Shown here piece after piece: positions 41,146-49,874 of a DNA stretch of 63,089 bases (positions are counted from its first letter, which is position 1; each line of letters opens with the position of its first letter). The notes under the pieces were generated by a model that saw only the letters and a program-made list of their open reading frames with translations, was not told the DNA's origin and made no database searches. The DNA is from Bacillota bacterium (lineage in GTDB: Bacteria; Bacillota; Negativicutes; Sporomusales; CTSoil-080). The position numbers and the translations under genes were made by a program. The stretch spans positions 1 through 63,089 of the forward strand of contig JAGGAD010000025.1 in the NCBI GenBank assembly GCA_017889625.1, in the 5' to 3' direction.

Positions 41146-41281
41146 TTATACAATAAACCTTTTTGGAAACATAAAATATTTATACCTTAAACTAAATTCA
41201 AAGAAAACTCAAAGAAACATCTGCGATATATACAATGAAAAATAGCGGTTCTTTATATTGAAACCTAAAAGGAGATTAGTA

Positions 41282-42019
41282 ATGAAAGCTATTTATGTGG
41301 CCTGTGCAGTTTTCTTTTGCCTTATTTTTGGGGGGGGGAACACGGGACATTGCGCTGTTGCTTGGACTGGTACAGGAATGTACAATGCTGCGGATGTATA
41401 CCAGGAAACTTTATGGATGAATATTGATGCTTCAGATACACAACGAGGGCAAATTGATGCGATAATTGCGGATAAAAATAAAGAAGTGCAAAAAATAACG
41501 ACGGATGCTATGACTCAGTTGTCATTACAGCAAAGAACGCAAGAGACAAAAACGCCTGGGCCAACAGGCCCTAAAACATCTGGGCCAGGTGGGAAAAATA
41601 GAGTTCAAACTCCTGCCCCTGTGCCAAGACCTACCAACAACATTAATTTAATAAACTATTTACGGGTTTTTAAAAAAATTGACGATATAAAGCTAAGTGC
41701 CAACGATGAAATAAAACAATGTTTGACGGTAGAACAACAAGTTGTTTTTGATACTAATTTAGAGCAACGGCAAAATCAGGTTGCAAACTTGGTAGTAGTA
41801 CTAGTTGGTTTAGACATGGACGGTTATCAGCAAACACAAGTCATAAGATCACTATTACTTTCCAAACAGCAAATTTGGAAAGCGGTTGCCGATACTTCGA
41901 GTTCGTGGGACAAACGATTAAAGAGAGCCCAAACCGTAAATACCTTTAAGCAAATATGTAATAATCTAACGCCAGAACAGCAGGACCTATTAAACACATA
42001 CTTGATGTCAATGGATTAA
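41282..42019 (+). CDS. Exported LTxxQ-motif protein
   Basis: This 245-residue protein has a signal peptide (about 1-24), then two helical halves separated by a Pro/Gly/Thr-rich linker (about 88-125). Each half suggests a Spy/CpxP-like helical hairpin: LTVEQQVVFDTNLEQRQNQ near 154-172 and LTPEQQDLLNTYL near the C-terminus carry the LTxxQ motif. Spy/CpxP proteins are periplasmic chaperones or stress sensors of diderm bacteria, so this supports an outer membrane here. The start at 41282 follows AAAGGAG. The assignment to the LTxxQ family is tentative. Confidence 0.65.
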   Translation: MKAIYVACAVFFCLIFGGGNTGHCAVAWTGTGMYNAADVYQETLWMNIDASDTQRGQIDAIIADKNKEVQKITTDAMTQLSLQQRTQETKTPGPTGPKTSGPGGKNRVQTPAPVPRPTNNINLINYLRVFKKIDDIKLSANDEIKQCLTVEQQVVFDTNLEQRQNQVANLVVVLVGLDMDGYQQTQVIRSLLLSKQQIWKAVADTSSSWDKRLKRAQTVNTFKQICNNLTPEQQDLLNTYLMSMD

Positions 42020-42052
42020 AATGTTGAAGTTTACTGAAATAGGAGGGTTAAT

Positions 42053-42490
42053 ATGTTTTCTGTTTATCCTAAGGAAGTTCGTCAGCTTAGTTCCCAGATT
42101 CCTAGAATTGACCGTGATGCTGTTTTACGGATGTATAAGAAATTGCCGAAGCAGTCGAAAATGGACTTTGCGAAAGCACTTCATAATGCTGATCCCCGTG
42201 CAGCCAGCCAGATATTGGGGAAAGATTTAACAAAATACAATATAAAATTGGATAAACCGCAAATAAAGGCGGCTAAAGTCGTTAGACAGCCGAGACAGAT
42301 AGGCCATCAAGCTACAGCAATGCCGCCAGCCGCAGATAATATTGTAAACCGGGTTAATCGTATTTTAGCTGTGCCGACTAGCATTGATCCTGAGTTAGTT
42401 GCTGCCGCTGCTCGTCGCTATGAACAGGCTGTGCCAGCAAGGCCGTTGGTAACTACAAAAACCAGGCCGTTAACAGATTGTCGGGGCTAA
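42053..42490 (+). CDS. Hypothetical protein, basic
   Basis: This 145-residue protein has no signal peptide. The N-terminal half is helical and Lys-rich (IPRIDRDAVLRMYKKLPKQSKMDFAKAL), and the C-terminal half is Ala/Pro-rich. I recognise no family. It lies 33 bp after the exported LTxxQ-type gene behind AGGAGG and overlaps nothing. A position within a run of envelope protein genes is the only clue to its role. Confidence 0.6.
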   Translation: MFSVYPKEVRQLSSQIPRIDRDAVLRMYKKLPKQSKMDFAKALHNADPRAASQILGKDLTKYNIKLDKPQIKAAKVVRQPRQIGHQATAMPPAADNIVNRVNRILAVPTSIDPELVAAAARRYEQAVPARPLVTTKTRPLTDCRG

Positions 42491-42498
42491 GACTAAAT

Positions 42499-42993
42499 AT
42501 GGTAGTAAAATTTATAAGAATTAGCATAGTGGCCATTCTCCTTGCCACCTTTGGGGCAACTGCTTCGGTGAATGCTCAAGAAAACTTTAAATTAATCCAC
42601 TCGGACGATGTTTCTAGTTTTTATATTGATACAACTAGGATGCAGTTTTTCTCTAAAAGTAAAATTTGCGATATATGGGTAAAAAAGGTCTTCATTGACA
42701 ACGGCAAGGAAAAAAGCAGTGAGCTAAATAAATCAAAAAAGCGGGATAAGAAGGCAAGAACCAAAGGCAATAAGAACTTATCCTACGTGCTAATCCATGA
42801 ACAATTTGATGCTGCCAATTTTAAATACAAAATTGTAGAAGTGGCCTCATTTGATGATGGTGGACGAATGGTATCCCAGGATACAACGCAAGCTTCTTGG
42901 TCAGATATTTGTCCTGGCTCAATTGAGGATAAATCGCTGTCTATGGTGGATAGCTATATAGAAAGTAGCATTGATCAAGTTATTGTAAGATAA
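42499..42993 (+). CDS. Exported protein, surface-adhesin-E-like
   Basis: This 164-residue protein has a signal peptide (MVVKFIRISIVAILLATFG..., cleavage near VNA at residue 26). The mature start FKLIHSDDVSSFYIDTTRMQFFSK resembles the 'surface-adhesin protein E-like' domain common in Negativicutes and other diderms. A Lys/Arg-rich segment (about 68-95) interrupts the domain, which may be an insertion. The start at 42499 was chosen because it gives a normal signal peptide; a TTG at 42478 overlaps the previous gene. Function unknown. Confidence 0.65.
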   Translation: MVVKFIRISIVAILLATFGATASVNAQENFKLIHSDDVSSFYIDTTRMQFFSKSKICDIWVKKVFIDNGKEKSSELNKSKKRDKKARTKGNKNLSYVLIHEQFDAANFKYKIVEVASFDDGGRMVSQDTTQASWSDICPGSIEDKSLSMVDSYIESSIDQVIVR

Positions 42994-43088
42994 GTTCAGA
43001 AGCTGAGATCTTTCCTAGATTGTCTGATTACTAGCAAACTTTACTTTATGTATATTTTTAAATATAGTATCCATAGACAAGGAGGCAG

Positions 43089-43178
43089 ATGCTCAGTAAT
43101 TATTGCACTACGATAACTGGTTTTGGTTGCAGACATAAGTTGATAACGAACAAGGATTGCTGGTTAATTACGAAATGA
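43089..43178 (+). CDS. Possible 29-residue peptide
   Basis: A short frame begins with ATG three bases after AAGGAGG and encodes 29 residues, including three Cys (MLSNYCTTITGFGCRHKLI...). It lies in the 228-bp gap before the barrel gene. The ribosome site is perfect but close, and there is no homology that I recognise, so it may be a leader peptide or chance. Confidence 0.25.
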   Translation: MLSNYCTTITGFGCRHKLITNKDCWLITK

Positions 43179-43221
43179 AATCAAGTATCTTAAAATTTAA
43201 AATTTCAGGAGGGTATCAAAA

Positions 43222-43731
43222 ATGAAAAAAACATTGTTAATAATGGTAGCTGCACTCGCCTTGCAAGTGGGTACCGCTTTTGCAACGCCGGTTATTGATT
43301 TAGCACCGCAACAATCAGCACTGAGTCTTTCCGCCCATGGTGGGGATCGCAGTAATGATTTTAGTCTTACCACCCAACTTACTCCAACTTTTGCGATTGG
43401 GTTTCAACATGTTGATTGGAACAATGGTGGATCCATGAATGATTTTTTTGGTCAGTTTTATCTTGATGAAAAAGGTCAAACCAGATTGATTTTGGGTAAT
43501 AGAACTTTTTCGTCTGAATCAAAAATGATTGTTGGGGTAGCTGCTACAATGCCGCTTGCTGATCAGTGGACTGCCTATGGAGCATTACTTGGTGCTGGTT
43601 CATCTCATGAGTTTGATTTGGGAGCTAACTATAAACTTACAGATACTGCGCTTCTTAACTTTGAATATCGTTCGGTCAGTGATCACGGTAGCAGAAACGG
43701 CATGGGCATAGGCTTAACTACTACTTTCTAA
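43222..43731 (+). CDS. Small outer-membrane beta-barrel protein
   Basis: This 169-residue protein has a signal peptide (about 1-21, cleavage after AFA). The rest alternates polar and hydrophobic residues in strand-length segments (FSLTTQLTPTFAIGFQHVDW; FDLGANYKLTDTALLNFEYRSV) and ends with aromatic Phe (GIGLTTTF), the usual signal for the Bam insertion machinery. Length fits an eight-stranded barrel. It is good evidence for a diderm envelope. The ribosome site is AGGAGG. Substrate or role unknown. Confidence 0.7.
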   Translation: MKKTLLIMVAALALQVGTAFATPVIDLAPQQSALSLSAHGGDRSNDFSLTTQLTPTFAIGFQHVDWNNGGSMNDFFGQFYLDEKGQTRLILGNRTFSSESKMIVGVAATMPLADQWTAYGALLGAGSSHEFDLGANYKLTDTALLNFEYRSVSDHGSRNGMGIGLTTTF

Positions 43732-43816
43732 TGTTTAGATAGAAACTTTGTTATAACTAGATAAAGTTATAATGTATAGCCAGCAGATAACCGGTAGAAT
43801 AAACGGGGGGCAAACT

Positions 43817-44389
43817 ATGAAGGACAAAAAAATTATATGGGGACTTCTCCTTTGCTTACTGGTTTTATTACAGGTACCAGTTAATGCTGCGCCAGCATCT
43901 AGCGGCTTTTTAAATGCGACTTGGGGCAATAGTATGCGACAAGTTACCGCTGAAATGGAAGAAAACGGGTACCGAAAAGTTGATCAAGGGCCGGATTATG
44001 TCAGTTTTATGGGCCTATTTGCGGGAGAATTAGTTGAGGTGCGTACTGAGTATATCAATGATTCGATGTATTTTGGTGCAATGATATTTTTAGACAGTCG
44101 GTCGTTTGATACCCGAGTTATTCGGGACAAATTTGATAAAACAGAAAAAATGTTAGAGAAAAAGTATGGATCTCCTAATAAATCCCAAAAAAACCGCTGG
44201 ATAAGCGAAGCTAACTGGAAAATTGTAAAAAAAGGCCTTCAGATTGATCAATTAAGCATAGTAGTCCGAGGAGAATGTCCTTGGTATTTCAAAGCTGAAG
44301 ATCGAAACAGGAAAGGCTCAATAGTTGTGTATTACACCAATGAGAGCTTAAAAGCAAGGCTTCTTGAAAAGTATAAAGCACTGCTATAA
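43817..44389 (+). CDS. Exported hypothetical protein
   Basis: This 190-residue protein has a signal peptide (about 1-24, ending VNAAPA) and an alpha/beta mature domain (GFLNATWGNSMRQVTAEMEENGYRKV at its start; later KYGSPNKSQKNRWISEANWKIVKKG). The pattern 'W-G-x-S' followed by a helix and a later 'YG-x-P' is like many small periplasmic proteins of unknown function. The start at 43817 follows GGGGGG. A perfect terminator overlaps its stop. Confidence 0.65.
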   Translation: MKDKKIIWGLLLCLLVLLQVPVNAAPASSGFLNATWGNSMRQVTAEMEENGYRKVDQGPDYVSFMGLFAGELVEVRTEYINDSMYFGAMIFLDSRSFDTRVIRDKFDKTEKMLEKKYGSPNKSQKNRWISEANWKIVKKGLQIDQLSIVVRGECPWYFKAEDRNRKGSIVVYYTNESLKARLLEKYKALL

Positions 44390-44429
44390 ACAAACTGCCA
44401 CAGACCAATTGGTCTGTGGCAGTTTGTTT
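44388..44429. terminator. Perfect bidirectional terminator
   Basis: A continuous palindrome of about 42 bp (AAACAAACTGCCACAG... and complement, centre AATT) lies between the exported protein gene and the convergent MarR gene. Confidence 0.9.
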
Positions 44430-44462
44430 ATAGAAAAATCATGAACGATTAATTAGGTAACC

Positions 44463-44909
44463 CTATATTTTTTGAATGATTCGGTGAATATCAGTAAAGG
44501 CCTGATTTAAGCAAGCCAAATCAGTTTCATCTAAAGCCTCAAGTTTTACCTTAAGCATTTCAAGTGTAAAATCAGTAAAGTCGTCATGCCATTTATAGCC
44601 CAAGGGGGTAAGACTAATGCGGCTGACCCGATGATCACTAGTATCTTGTTTTTTTTGGACGAGGCCTCGGAGCACCAAATCTTTGACCACTGGAGTCAAT
44701 TGTTGTTTAGACATCAGCAGCTCTTTGGCAAGGGCGGTCATAGTCAGGGCGCTCTTTTCTTTTACATTAAGCAGGACGCCAATTTGTACCGGGGTAATAT
44801 CACCGGCATAATGTTGCTCAACTGGTCGCATAAACTTTGCATCAATAAAGGGAATTAGCTGAAATACTTTTTCAGAAAGTTTTATGTCCGACAAAAAATT
44901 CGCTCCCAT
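44463..44909 (-). CDS. MarR-family transcriptional regulator
   Basis: This 148-residue protein has the MarR winged helix-turn-helix (TMTALAKELLMSKQQLTPVVKDLVLRGLV near 57-85) and the beta-wing with RxSxxxLTxxG (RVSRISLTPLG near 94-104). It probably represses its own or a nearby gene, such as a transporter. It is convergent with the exported protein gene and divergent from serC, which starts 263 bp away. Ligand unknown. Confidence 0.88.
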   Translation of the reverse strand: MGANFLSDIKLSEKVFQLIPFIDAKFMRPVEQHYAGDITPVQIGVLLNVKEKSALTMTALAKELLMSKQQLTPVVKDLVLRGLVQKKQDTSDHRVSRISLTPLGYKWHDDFTDFTLEMLKVKLEALDETDLACLNQAFTDIHRIIQKI

Positions 44910-45084
44910 ATTTTATACTTATAAATAACATTTTAAATTAAATGTCGATTCTTCGCAACAATAACTTACTAATTTACAACACTTTTAGCAGCAAAATACC
45001 AATATTCCCAGTTAAGAATATGTGATAATTACGACTTAGACACTCGAAATGGTGTTTATTGATAATACAAAAGTACACTAGTAG

Positions 45085-45114
45085 TTGACGGTAATGGGGG
45101 TTTAGGTGTAAAAT
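45085..45114 (+). promoter_or_regulatory. serC promoter
   Basis: TTGACG and TAAAAT are separated by 18 bp, about 58 bp ahead of the serC start. Confidence 0.7.
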
Positions 45115-45172
45115 ACTGTACAATCGGAACTTTGTTAGATAGTTAATGTCAAAGAAATGCAGGAGGAATGTT

Positions 45173-46267
45173 ATGCTAAACGTAAAACGTGCCTATAATT
45201 TTAATGCCGGGCCTTCGGCATTACCGTTATCCGTAATAGAAAAAGCTCAGGCTGAATTAGCCGATTTTAAAGGCTTGGGAATGTCGGTGATGGAAATAAG
45301 TCATCGTAGCAAGGATTTTGATGCAGTACATAATCAGACAATCAGCTTAATGAAAGAACTATTTAGGATTCCTGAAAATTATGAAGTGCTTTTCCTGCAA
45401 GGTGGGGCTAGTCTTCAATTTGCAATGGTTCCGCTGAACTTTCTTGCTCCAGGCAAGAAAGCCGCGTATTGTTTAACCGGATCGTGGTCAGAAAAGGCGT
45501 TTAAAGAGGCCAAAATTGTGGGTGACGCTTACGAAGCTGCCAGTTCCAAAGACACAAATTATTCCTATATTCCAGCGTTATCGGCTTTAAAATATGATCA
45601 AGATTCAGCCTATCTTCACATCACAACTAATAACACCATTTTCGGGACTGAGTGGCAGGAATATCCCGAAACCGGTAGTGTGCCGTTAATTGCGGATATG
45701 TCTAGTGATATACTTTCCAGACCGGTTGATATAAGCAAATTTAGTCTTATTTACGCCGGAGCACAGAAAAATTTAGGGCCGTCAGGCGTGACTTTAGTTA
45801 TTGCCCGCCGGGATTTATTAGAAAAAGCAAACCCTAAATTATTAACCATGCTTAGTTACGGTACACATGTAAAAAATAACTCGATGTTCAATACGCCGCC
45901 GACTTTTGGCATCTATATGATGGGATTAGTGCTTCAGTGGGTTAAGGAACAAGGCGGAGTAGACGCTATATATAAACATAACGTCGCAAAAGCGGCTCTC
46001 GTATATGACACGATTGATGCCAGTGAAGGCTTCTATAAAGGTCATGCTCGTCCTGATAGTCGTTCATTGATGAACATTACCTTCCGGCTTGGCAGTGAAG
46101 AGTTAGAGAAAAAATTCCTGGCGGAAGCCAAAACAGCAGGCTTTGTTGGATTAAACGGCCACCGTTCGGTCGGCGGTTGTCGGGCATCGGCTTATAATGC
46201 GGTACCATACGAAGCTTGCCAGGCACTCAAAGACTTTATGATTAAATTTCAGAAAGAAAATAACTAA
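45173..46267 (+). CDS. serC: Phosphoserine aminotransferase
   Basis: This 364-residue PLP enzyme converts 3-phosphohydroxypyruvate and glutamate to phosphoserine. The N-terminal YNFNAGPSALP, the PLP-lysine motif GAQKNLGPSG near residue 200 and the C-terminal GLNGHRSVGGCRASAYNA are typical. The start at 45173 follows GGAGG; the upstream ATG at 45146 extends the protein with unrelated residues. serA lies about 6 kb downstream under separate T-box control. Confidence 0.96.
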   Translation: MLNVKRAYNFNAGPSALPLSVIEKAQAELADFKGLGMSVMEISHRSKDFDAVHNQTISLMKELFRIPENYEVLFLQGGASLQFAMVPLNFLAPGKKAAYCLTGSWSEKAFKEAKIVGDAYEAASSKDTNYSYIPALSALKYDQDSAYLHITTNNTIFGTEWQEYPETGSVPLIADMSSDILSRPVDISKFSLIYAGAQKNLGPSGVTLVIARRDLLEKANPKLLTMLSYGTHVKNNSMFNTPPTFGIYMMGLVLQWVKEQGGVDAIYKHNVAKAALVYDTIDASEGFYKGHARPDSRSLMNITFRLGSEELEKKFLAEAKTAGFVGLNGHRSVGGCRASAYNAVPYEACQALKDFMIKFQKENN

Positions 46268-46301
46268 GTAATTATAAAATTTTTAAAAAGAATGCTTTTT
46301 T

Positions 46302-46335
46302 CCGCTTGAAACGAAATGTTTTAGGCGGTTTTTTT
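46302..46335 (+). terminator. serC terminator
   Basis: CCGC...AAAC pairs with GTTT...GCGG and is followed by seven T. Confidence 0.8.
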
Positions 46336-46396
46336 GCGCTAAATGAATAACTAAGGCTTTTCCCTTTGCTGGCAAAAAAATTCGACGCTGAACCAT

Positions 46397-46432
46397 ATAA
46401 AAAAGCTTCCAGGCATATTGTCCTGGAAGCTT
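46397..46432 (-). terminator. tRNA-Thr terminator
   Basis: AAGCTTCCAGG (46403-46413) pairs with CCTGGAAGCTT (46422-46432); on the minus strand a T-run follows. Confidence 0.85.
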
Positions 46433-46443
46433 AAGCATTTTTC

Positions 46444-46519
<76 letters not shown>

Positions 46520-46616
46520 GCTTTTTTCACGATTATAATTCTAGCTTGTTATACGTAAAAAGTCAACTAGTTTTATATAGTTTTTATGCAGGTAAATATG
46601 GGAGTAAATGGCCAGT

Positions 46617-47849
46617 TTATGCTAAGGAACTCTTATTGTAAGAGATTTCGGTTAAAAGATTTTTATTTAACCATAATTGATTGACCAGTTCACCATCAAG
46701 CTTATTGTTATTCACCATGTCTCCCATTATTTTCTGGACTTGCCGGAAAGATAACCCTTGGCGGTAGGGCCGATGTTCGGTTAAGGCAACAAAGACATCC
46801 GCCACGGCAACGATACGGCTGCCTAGCCGCAAGTTATTATGGTTAAGGCGAAACGGATACCCCTGTCCATCAGGAGTTTCGTGGTGGTAGGCAGCCCATT
46901 CGGCAATAATATCAAAACCTTCAATTTGATTAAGAATACGATGGGTGTAGTAAGGGTGTTGCTTAATTAGAGAATACTCGTAAGCGGTAAGCTTGCCGGG
47001 CTTTTCAAGGATTGCATTAGGTACAGCTAACTTTCCGAGATCATGCAATAATCCGGCGATGCGAATAAGGTTTACTTCGCTAGTACTATAATTATTGGTT
47101 TCGGCTAAAAGTGCTGAGACTGTAGAGACACTGCGGGAGTGTGTAGCTGTAAACTGACTGGTACGGTCAATAATAGTGGAAAAAATATCAGCAATGTCAA
47201 GGACATCATCAATGCTGAGGCGAGTTTTTCCGTAATTCTTGATGCTTTCAAAGAAAAATTCGTAGTAATACGAATTAGTTAGATCAAGCCAAAAGCCTTC
47301 TTGGCGGGCAATTTCGTGGAGGGCCTCAACCAGTTCGGGATCAAACTTTATGCCGCTGAGTTTTGTAAGCGTAGATAATACTTGGGGACATTGATCCAAA
47401 ATATAAATGTTATCTTTTAAGAGCACTTCAAAAGCATCAGCTAGGTTAATAATTCGGCTGATAAGTGGAATTTTATAGGATGATAGCCCGGATGGGGTTG
47501 AGCCATCCCAAAAGTCATGATGATGGCGGATAGGTATGGCAAGATCATGCAGCTTAGACGAGTTTTTTAGTAAATCATAGCCGCGTTGAGCATGCAAGTA
47601 ATAATCAGTTAAGGCTATATTAGTCTGTAAGCTGTTTTTTTCATTCCAGTTTGAGGCGGCACCAATATCATGGAGAAGTGATGAGTGAAGTAGCGTTCGG
47701 CGCTGCTCAAACGGTAAAGCTAAGTGTTCGGCTAAACGATCACCGATTAAGGCTGTTCGCCAATGGTGACGTGATAACCCGCCGGTAGATAATTCCAAGG
47801 CCATAGAAAGTGCTTGAAGCAGACTAGTGAGATATACCATGAAAGTCAT
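46617..47849 (-). CDS. Tandem HD / HD-GYP domain protein
   Basis: This 410-residue protein has two HD-type domains. The first (about 25-155) has SLLHDIGA and RHHHDFWDG but lacks the GYP signature. The second (about 215-385) is a full HD-GYP: LLHDLGK, HPYYTH, YHHETPDGQGYP. HD-GYP domains hydrolyse cyclic di-GMP or related dinucleotides, so a signalling role is likely. The start at 47849 follows GGAGG 10 bp upstream; the longer frame from 47918 adds a hydrophobic stretch with no ribosome site, which would make it membrane-anchored. The residual N-terminal segment is mildly hydrophobic. Confidence 0.82.
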   Translation of the reverse strand: MTFMVYLTSLLQALSMALELSTGGLSRHHWRTALIGDRLAEHLALPFEQRRTLLHSSLLHDIGAASNWNEKNSLQTNIALTDYYLHAQRGYDLLKNSSKLHDLAIPIRHHHDFWDGSTPSGLSSYKIPLISRIINLADAFEVLLKDNIYILDQCPQVLSTLTKLSGIKFDPELVEALHEIARQEGFWLDLTNSYYYEFFFESIKNYGKTRLSIDDVLDIADIFSTIIDRTSQFTATHSRSVSTVSALLAETNNYSTSEVNLIRIAGLLHDLGKLAVPNAILEKPGKLTAYEYSLIKQHPYYTHRILNQIEGFDIIAEWAAYHHETPDGQGYPFRLNHNNLRLGSRIVAVADVFVALTEHRPYRQGLSFRQVQKIMGDMVNNNKLDGELVNQLWLNKNLLTEISYNKSSLA

Positions 47850-48087
47850 AATCGCAGTTCCTCCAGTGATGTAGATAAAGACTATGAACCAGTTATTATA
47901 ATCGTTAAAAAGGTTCATTTTATGAGTTACTCATAAAAATTCGACATATTACTATATACCCCTGCGTATATGCTATTTGGAAAAGGCAAGATTTAATAAA
48001 TAGCTTGTAATAACCAACTATTTCTACAAGACAATCGCCCGGTGGTTTGGTAGACTGTAGGTAACCGTACCGAAGGGAGCGAGCGTA

Positions 48088-48252
48088 TTGACCATATACG
48101 ATGTATTGGATAAATTGGACAAAGACTTAGCCGATTGTGACGAAGCGTTAAAATGTTCTCGCCGTTCGAAAACGGTTATCCATTTGGTAAAAGTTATTGA
48201 ACGAAAAAAAATGCTTAATAAAATAAAAAGCTATATTTTGGCAAATCATTAA
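48088..48252 (+). CDS. Small hypothetical protein (54 residues)
   Basis: A 54-residue frame begins at TTG behind AAGGGAGCG and reads MTIYDVLDKLDKDLADCDEAL..., charged and helical, with a Lys/Arg-rich end. A long perfect hairpin starts at its stop codon. The codon pattern and ribosome site support translation, but I recognise no family. Confidence 0.5.
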   Translation: MTIYDVLDKLDKDLADCDEALKCSRRSKTVIHLVKVIERKKMLNKIKSYILANH

Positions 48253-48292
48253 CTGAACCAACCGGGAGCTAATGCCCGGTTGGTTCAGTTAA
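48249..48292 (+). terminator. Long perfect hairpin after the small gene
   Basis: TTAACTGAACCAACCGGG pairs exactly with its complement at 48275-48292. The tail is not T-rich, so it may act in RNA stabilisation as much as termination. Confidence 0.75.
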
Positions 48293-48307
48293 TAGTAGCG
48301 GTAATTT

Positions 48308-48361
48308 AGCGAGACCTTTAGTGTGACCGGTTTTTTTGTCATACTAAAGGTCTCGCTTTTA
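48308..48361 (-). terminator. Terminator after PPSR gene
   Basis: AGCGAGACCTTTAGT.. pairs with ..ACTAAAGGTCTCGCT around a T-rich loop; suits the minus-strand gene ending at 48395 and can also stop plus-strand transcripts (TTTTATTT after the right arm). Confidence 0.8.
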
Positions 48362-48394
48362 TTTCGGCAAGTTGGCGGCGCATTACTTTTTTAG

Positions 48395-49219
48395 TTATCG
48401 TTCGCTACCTCTCCGGTAATAATCTAGTATTTTAGCTGCGATTTCTTCTACGGCGCGATTAGTTACATTTATTACCCGGCAACCAATTCGGCGCATTATA
48501 CTTTCCGAAAAGGATAACTCTTCGTTTATTCGTTCCATTTTGGCATAGTCAACAGTTTGAGCTAGTCCCATTGTTTTAAGGCGTTCCTTTCGGACAGCTG
48601 ATAATTGGGTAGGACTAAGTGTAAGACCAAACACTTTGTGTGGGGGCAATTCAAAAAGTCCTTCAGGAGGGACAACTTCTGGGATCAACGGAACATTGGC
48701 AGCTTTAACGCCGTGACATGCCAGATACATCGACAGCGGAGTCTTAGAAGTGCGTGAAACTCCGATGATAACAATATCGGCCTTAGAAAGGTCCCAAGGT
48801 TGTTTGCCATCGTCATACATAACTGCAAAATCAATGGCATCAATCTTATTGAAGTAGGCATCATCAAGTTTTCGGATTAAACCGGGCTCATAGCGCGGTG
48901 TTGCTTTGGTAAGGTTTTTAATGACATCTAATATCGGCCCCATAACATCAACGCAGATTAAACCAAGCTGTTGGCTTTTGCTCATTAATGTCTCTTTCAA
49001 ATCAGGCCGAACAAAAGTATAGACGACAGCGGCATGGCAACTAGACACTTCTAGCAGCGCATCTTCCACTTCTCTGGGCGAGCTTAGAAAGGGAATTCGG
49101 CGAATATCAATTTTTATAGAATTGAATTGGCTGGTAGCTGCTTTTACAGCCAATTCACCAGTTTCGCCGATAGAGTCGGAAAGGACATATATAACAGAGC
49201 AATTTAGCTTTAATTCAAT
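48395..49219 (-). CDS. PPDK regulatory protein (PPSR), ATT start
   Basis: This 274-residue protein belongs to the kinase/pyrophosphorylase family (DUF299) that controls pyruvate, phosphate dikinase by reversible phosphorylation. The N-terminal LSDSIGETGELA (about 13-24), GVSRTSKTPLSMYLA near 147-161 (P-loop-like) and the C-terminal YAKMERINEELSFSE fit. No ATG, GTG or TTG lies in frame ahead of the conserved N-terminus; the best start is ATT at 49217-49219, 6 bases after AGGGAGGGG. Using the next TTG (49153) would delete the conserved SDSIGET motif. It lies beside a CcpN-like regulator gene, as in B. subtilis (ccpN-yqfL). Confidence 0.88.
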   Translation of the reverse strand: MELKLNCSVIYVLSDSIGETGELAVKAATSQFNSIKIDIRRIPFLSSPREVEDALLEVSSCHAAVVYTFVRPDLKETLMSKSQQLGLICVDVMGPILDVIKNLTKATPRYEPGLIRKLDDAYFNKIDAIDFAVMYDDGKQPWDLSKADIVIIGVSRTSKTPLSMYLACHGVKAANVPLIPEVVPPEGLFELPPHKVFGLTLSPTQLSAVRKERLKTMGLAQTVDYAKMERINEELSFSESIMRRIGCRVINVTNRAVEEIAAKILDYYRRGSER

Positions 49220-49232
49220 GATAAGCCCCTCC

Positions 49233-49874
49233 CTATTTACCGACTAATTGGACGAAAAGCCGGGTAATATTAGTTTTTGTGAAACGTCCAATAACTTGGT
49301 ACTTTTCAACGCCTTCGACATCAACAATGTTGACCACGGGCAAAGAATCAATTTGATGGCTTAAAAGTTTTTTTGCTGCAACTAGAATAGATTCATCAGG
49401 ATAAGTCACCACAATATTTGGCATTCGAGTCATAGTAACATTAACGGGAAGAGTGTTAAGATTAGAACCGGCGAGCGTAGCTTTAAGCATATCTTTGCGG
49501 GAAACAAGCCCTTCTAGATAGCCGTCTGCTGTAATGACAACAAGTGTTCCGACGTCTTCGACAAACATAGTTACGATTGCGTCATATACCGAGCAGGTGT
49601 TTTTTACAGCAACTGGTTGAGATTGTAACTGAACTACTTTAATATTGCCTAAAACGCCGGCGATTACATCTGAGGGCGTCTTGCCAGTCAGGTAATAGCC
49701 AACCCTTGGTCGAGCGCCTAAAAGACCGGACATGGTCAATATAGCCAAATCTGGTCGGAGCGCGGCTCGGCTTAGACTAAGCTTTTCAGCAATCTGTTCT
49801 CCGGTAATCGGTCCAAATTCTTTAACAATCGAGAGAATATGTTGTTGTCGTTTAGATAATTCGATAGTGCTCAC
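49233..49874 (-). CDS. CcpN-like HTH-CBS transcriptional regulator
   Basis: This 213-residue protein has an N-terminal winged helix (about 5-65, SLSRAALRPDLAILTMSGLLGARPRVGYY) and two CBS motifs (about 75-210). The layout is that of CcpN/YqzB, which in B. subtilis represses gluconeogenic genes and responds to ATP/ADP. It precedes the PPSR gene by 13 bp, the same pairing as in Bacillus, so joint control of the pyruvate-PEP node is likely. Translation starts at GTG with only a weak ribosome site. Confidence 0.88.
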   Translation of the reverse strand: MSTIELSKRQQHILSIVKEFGPITGEQIAEKLSLSRAALRPDLAILTMSGLLGARPRVGYYLTGKTPSDVIAGVLGNIKVVQLQSQPVAVKNTCSVYDAIVTMFVEDVGTLVVITADGYLEGLVSRKDMLKATLAGSNLNTLPVNVTMTRMPNIVVTYPDESILVAAKKLLSHQIDSLPVVNIVDVEGVEKYQVIGRFTKTNITRLFVQLVGK

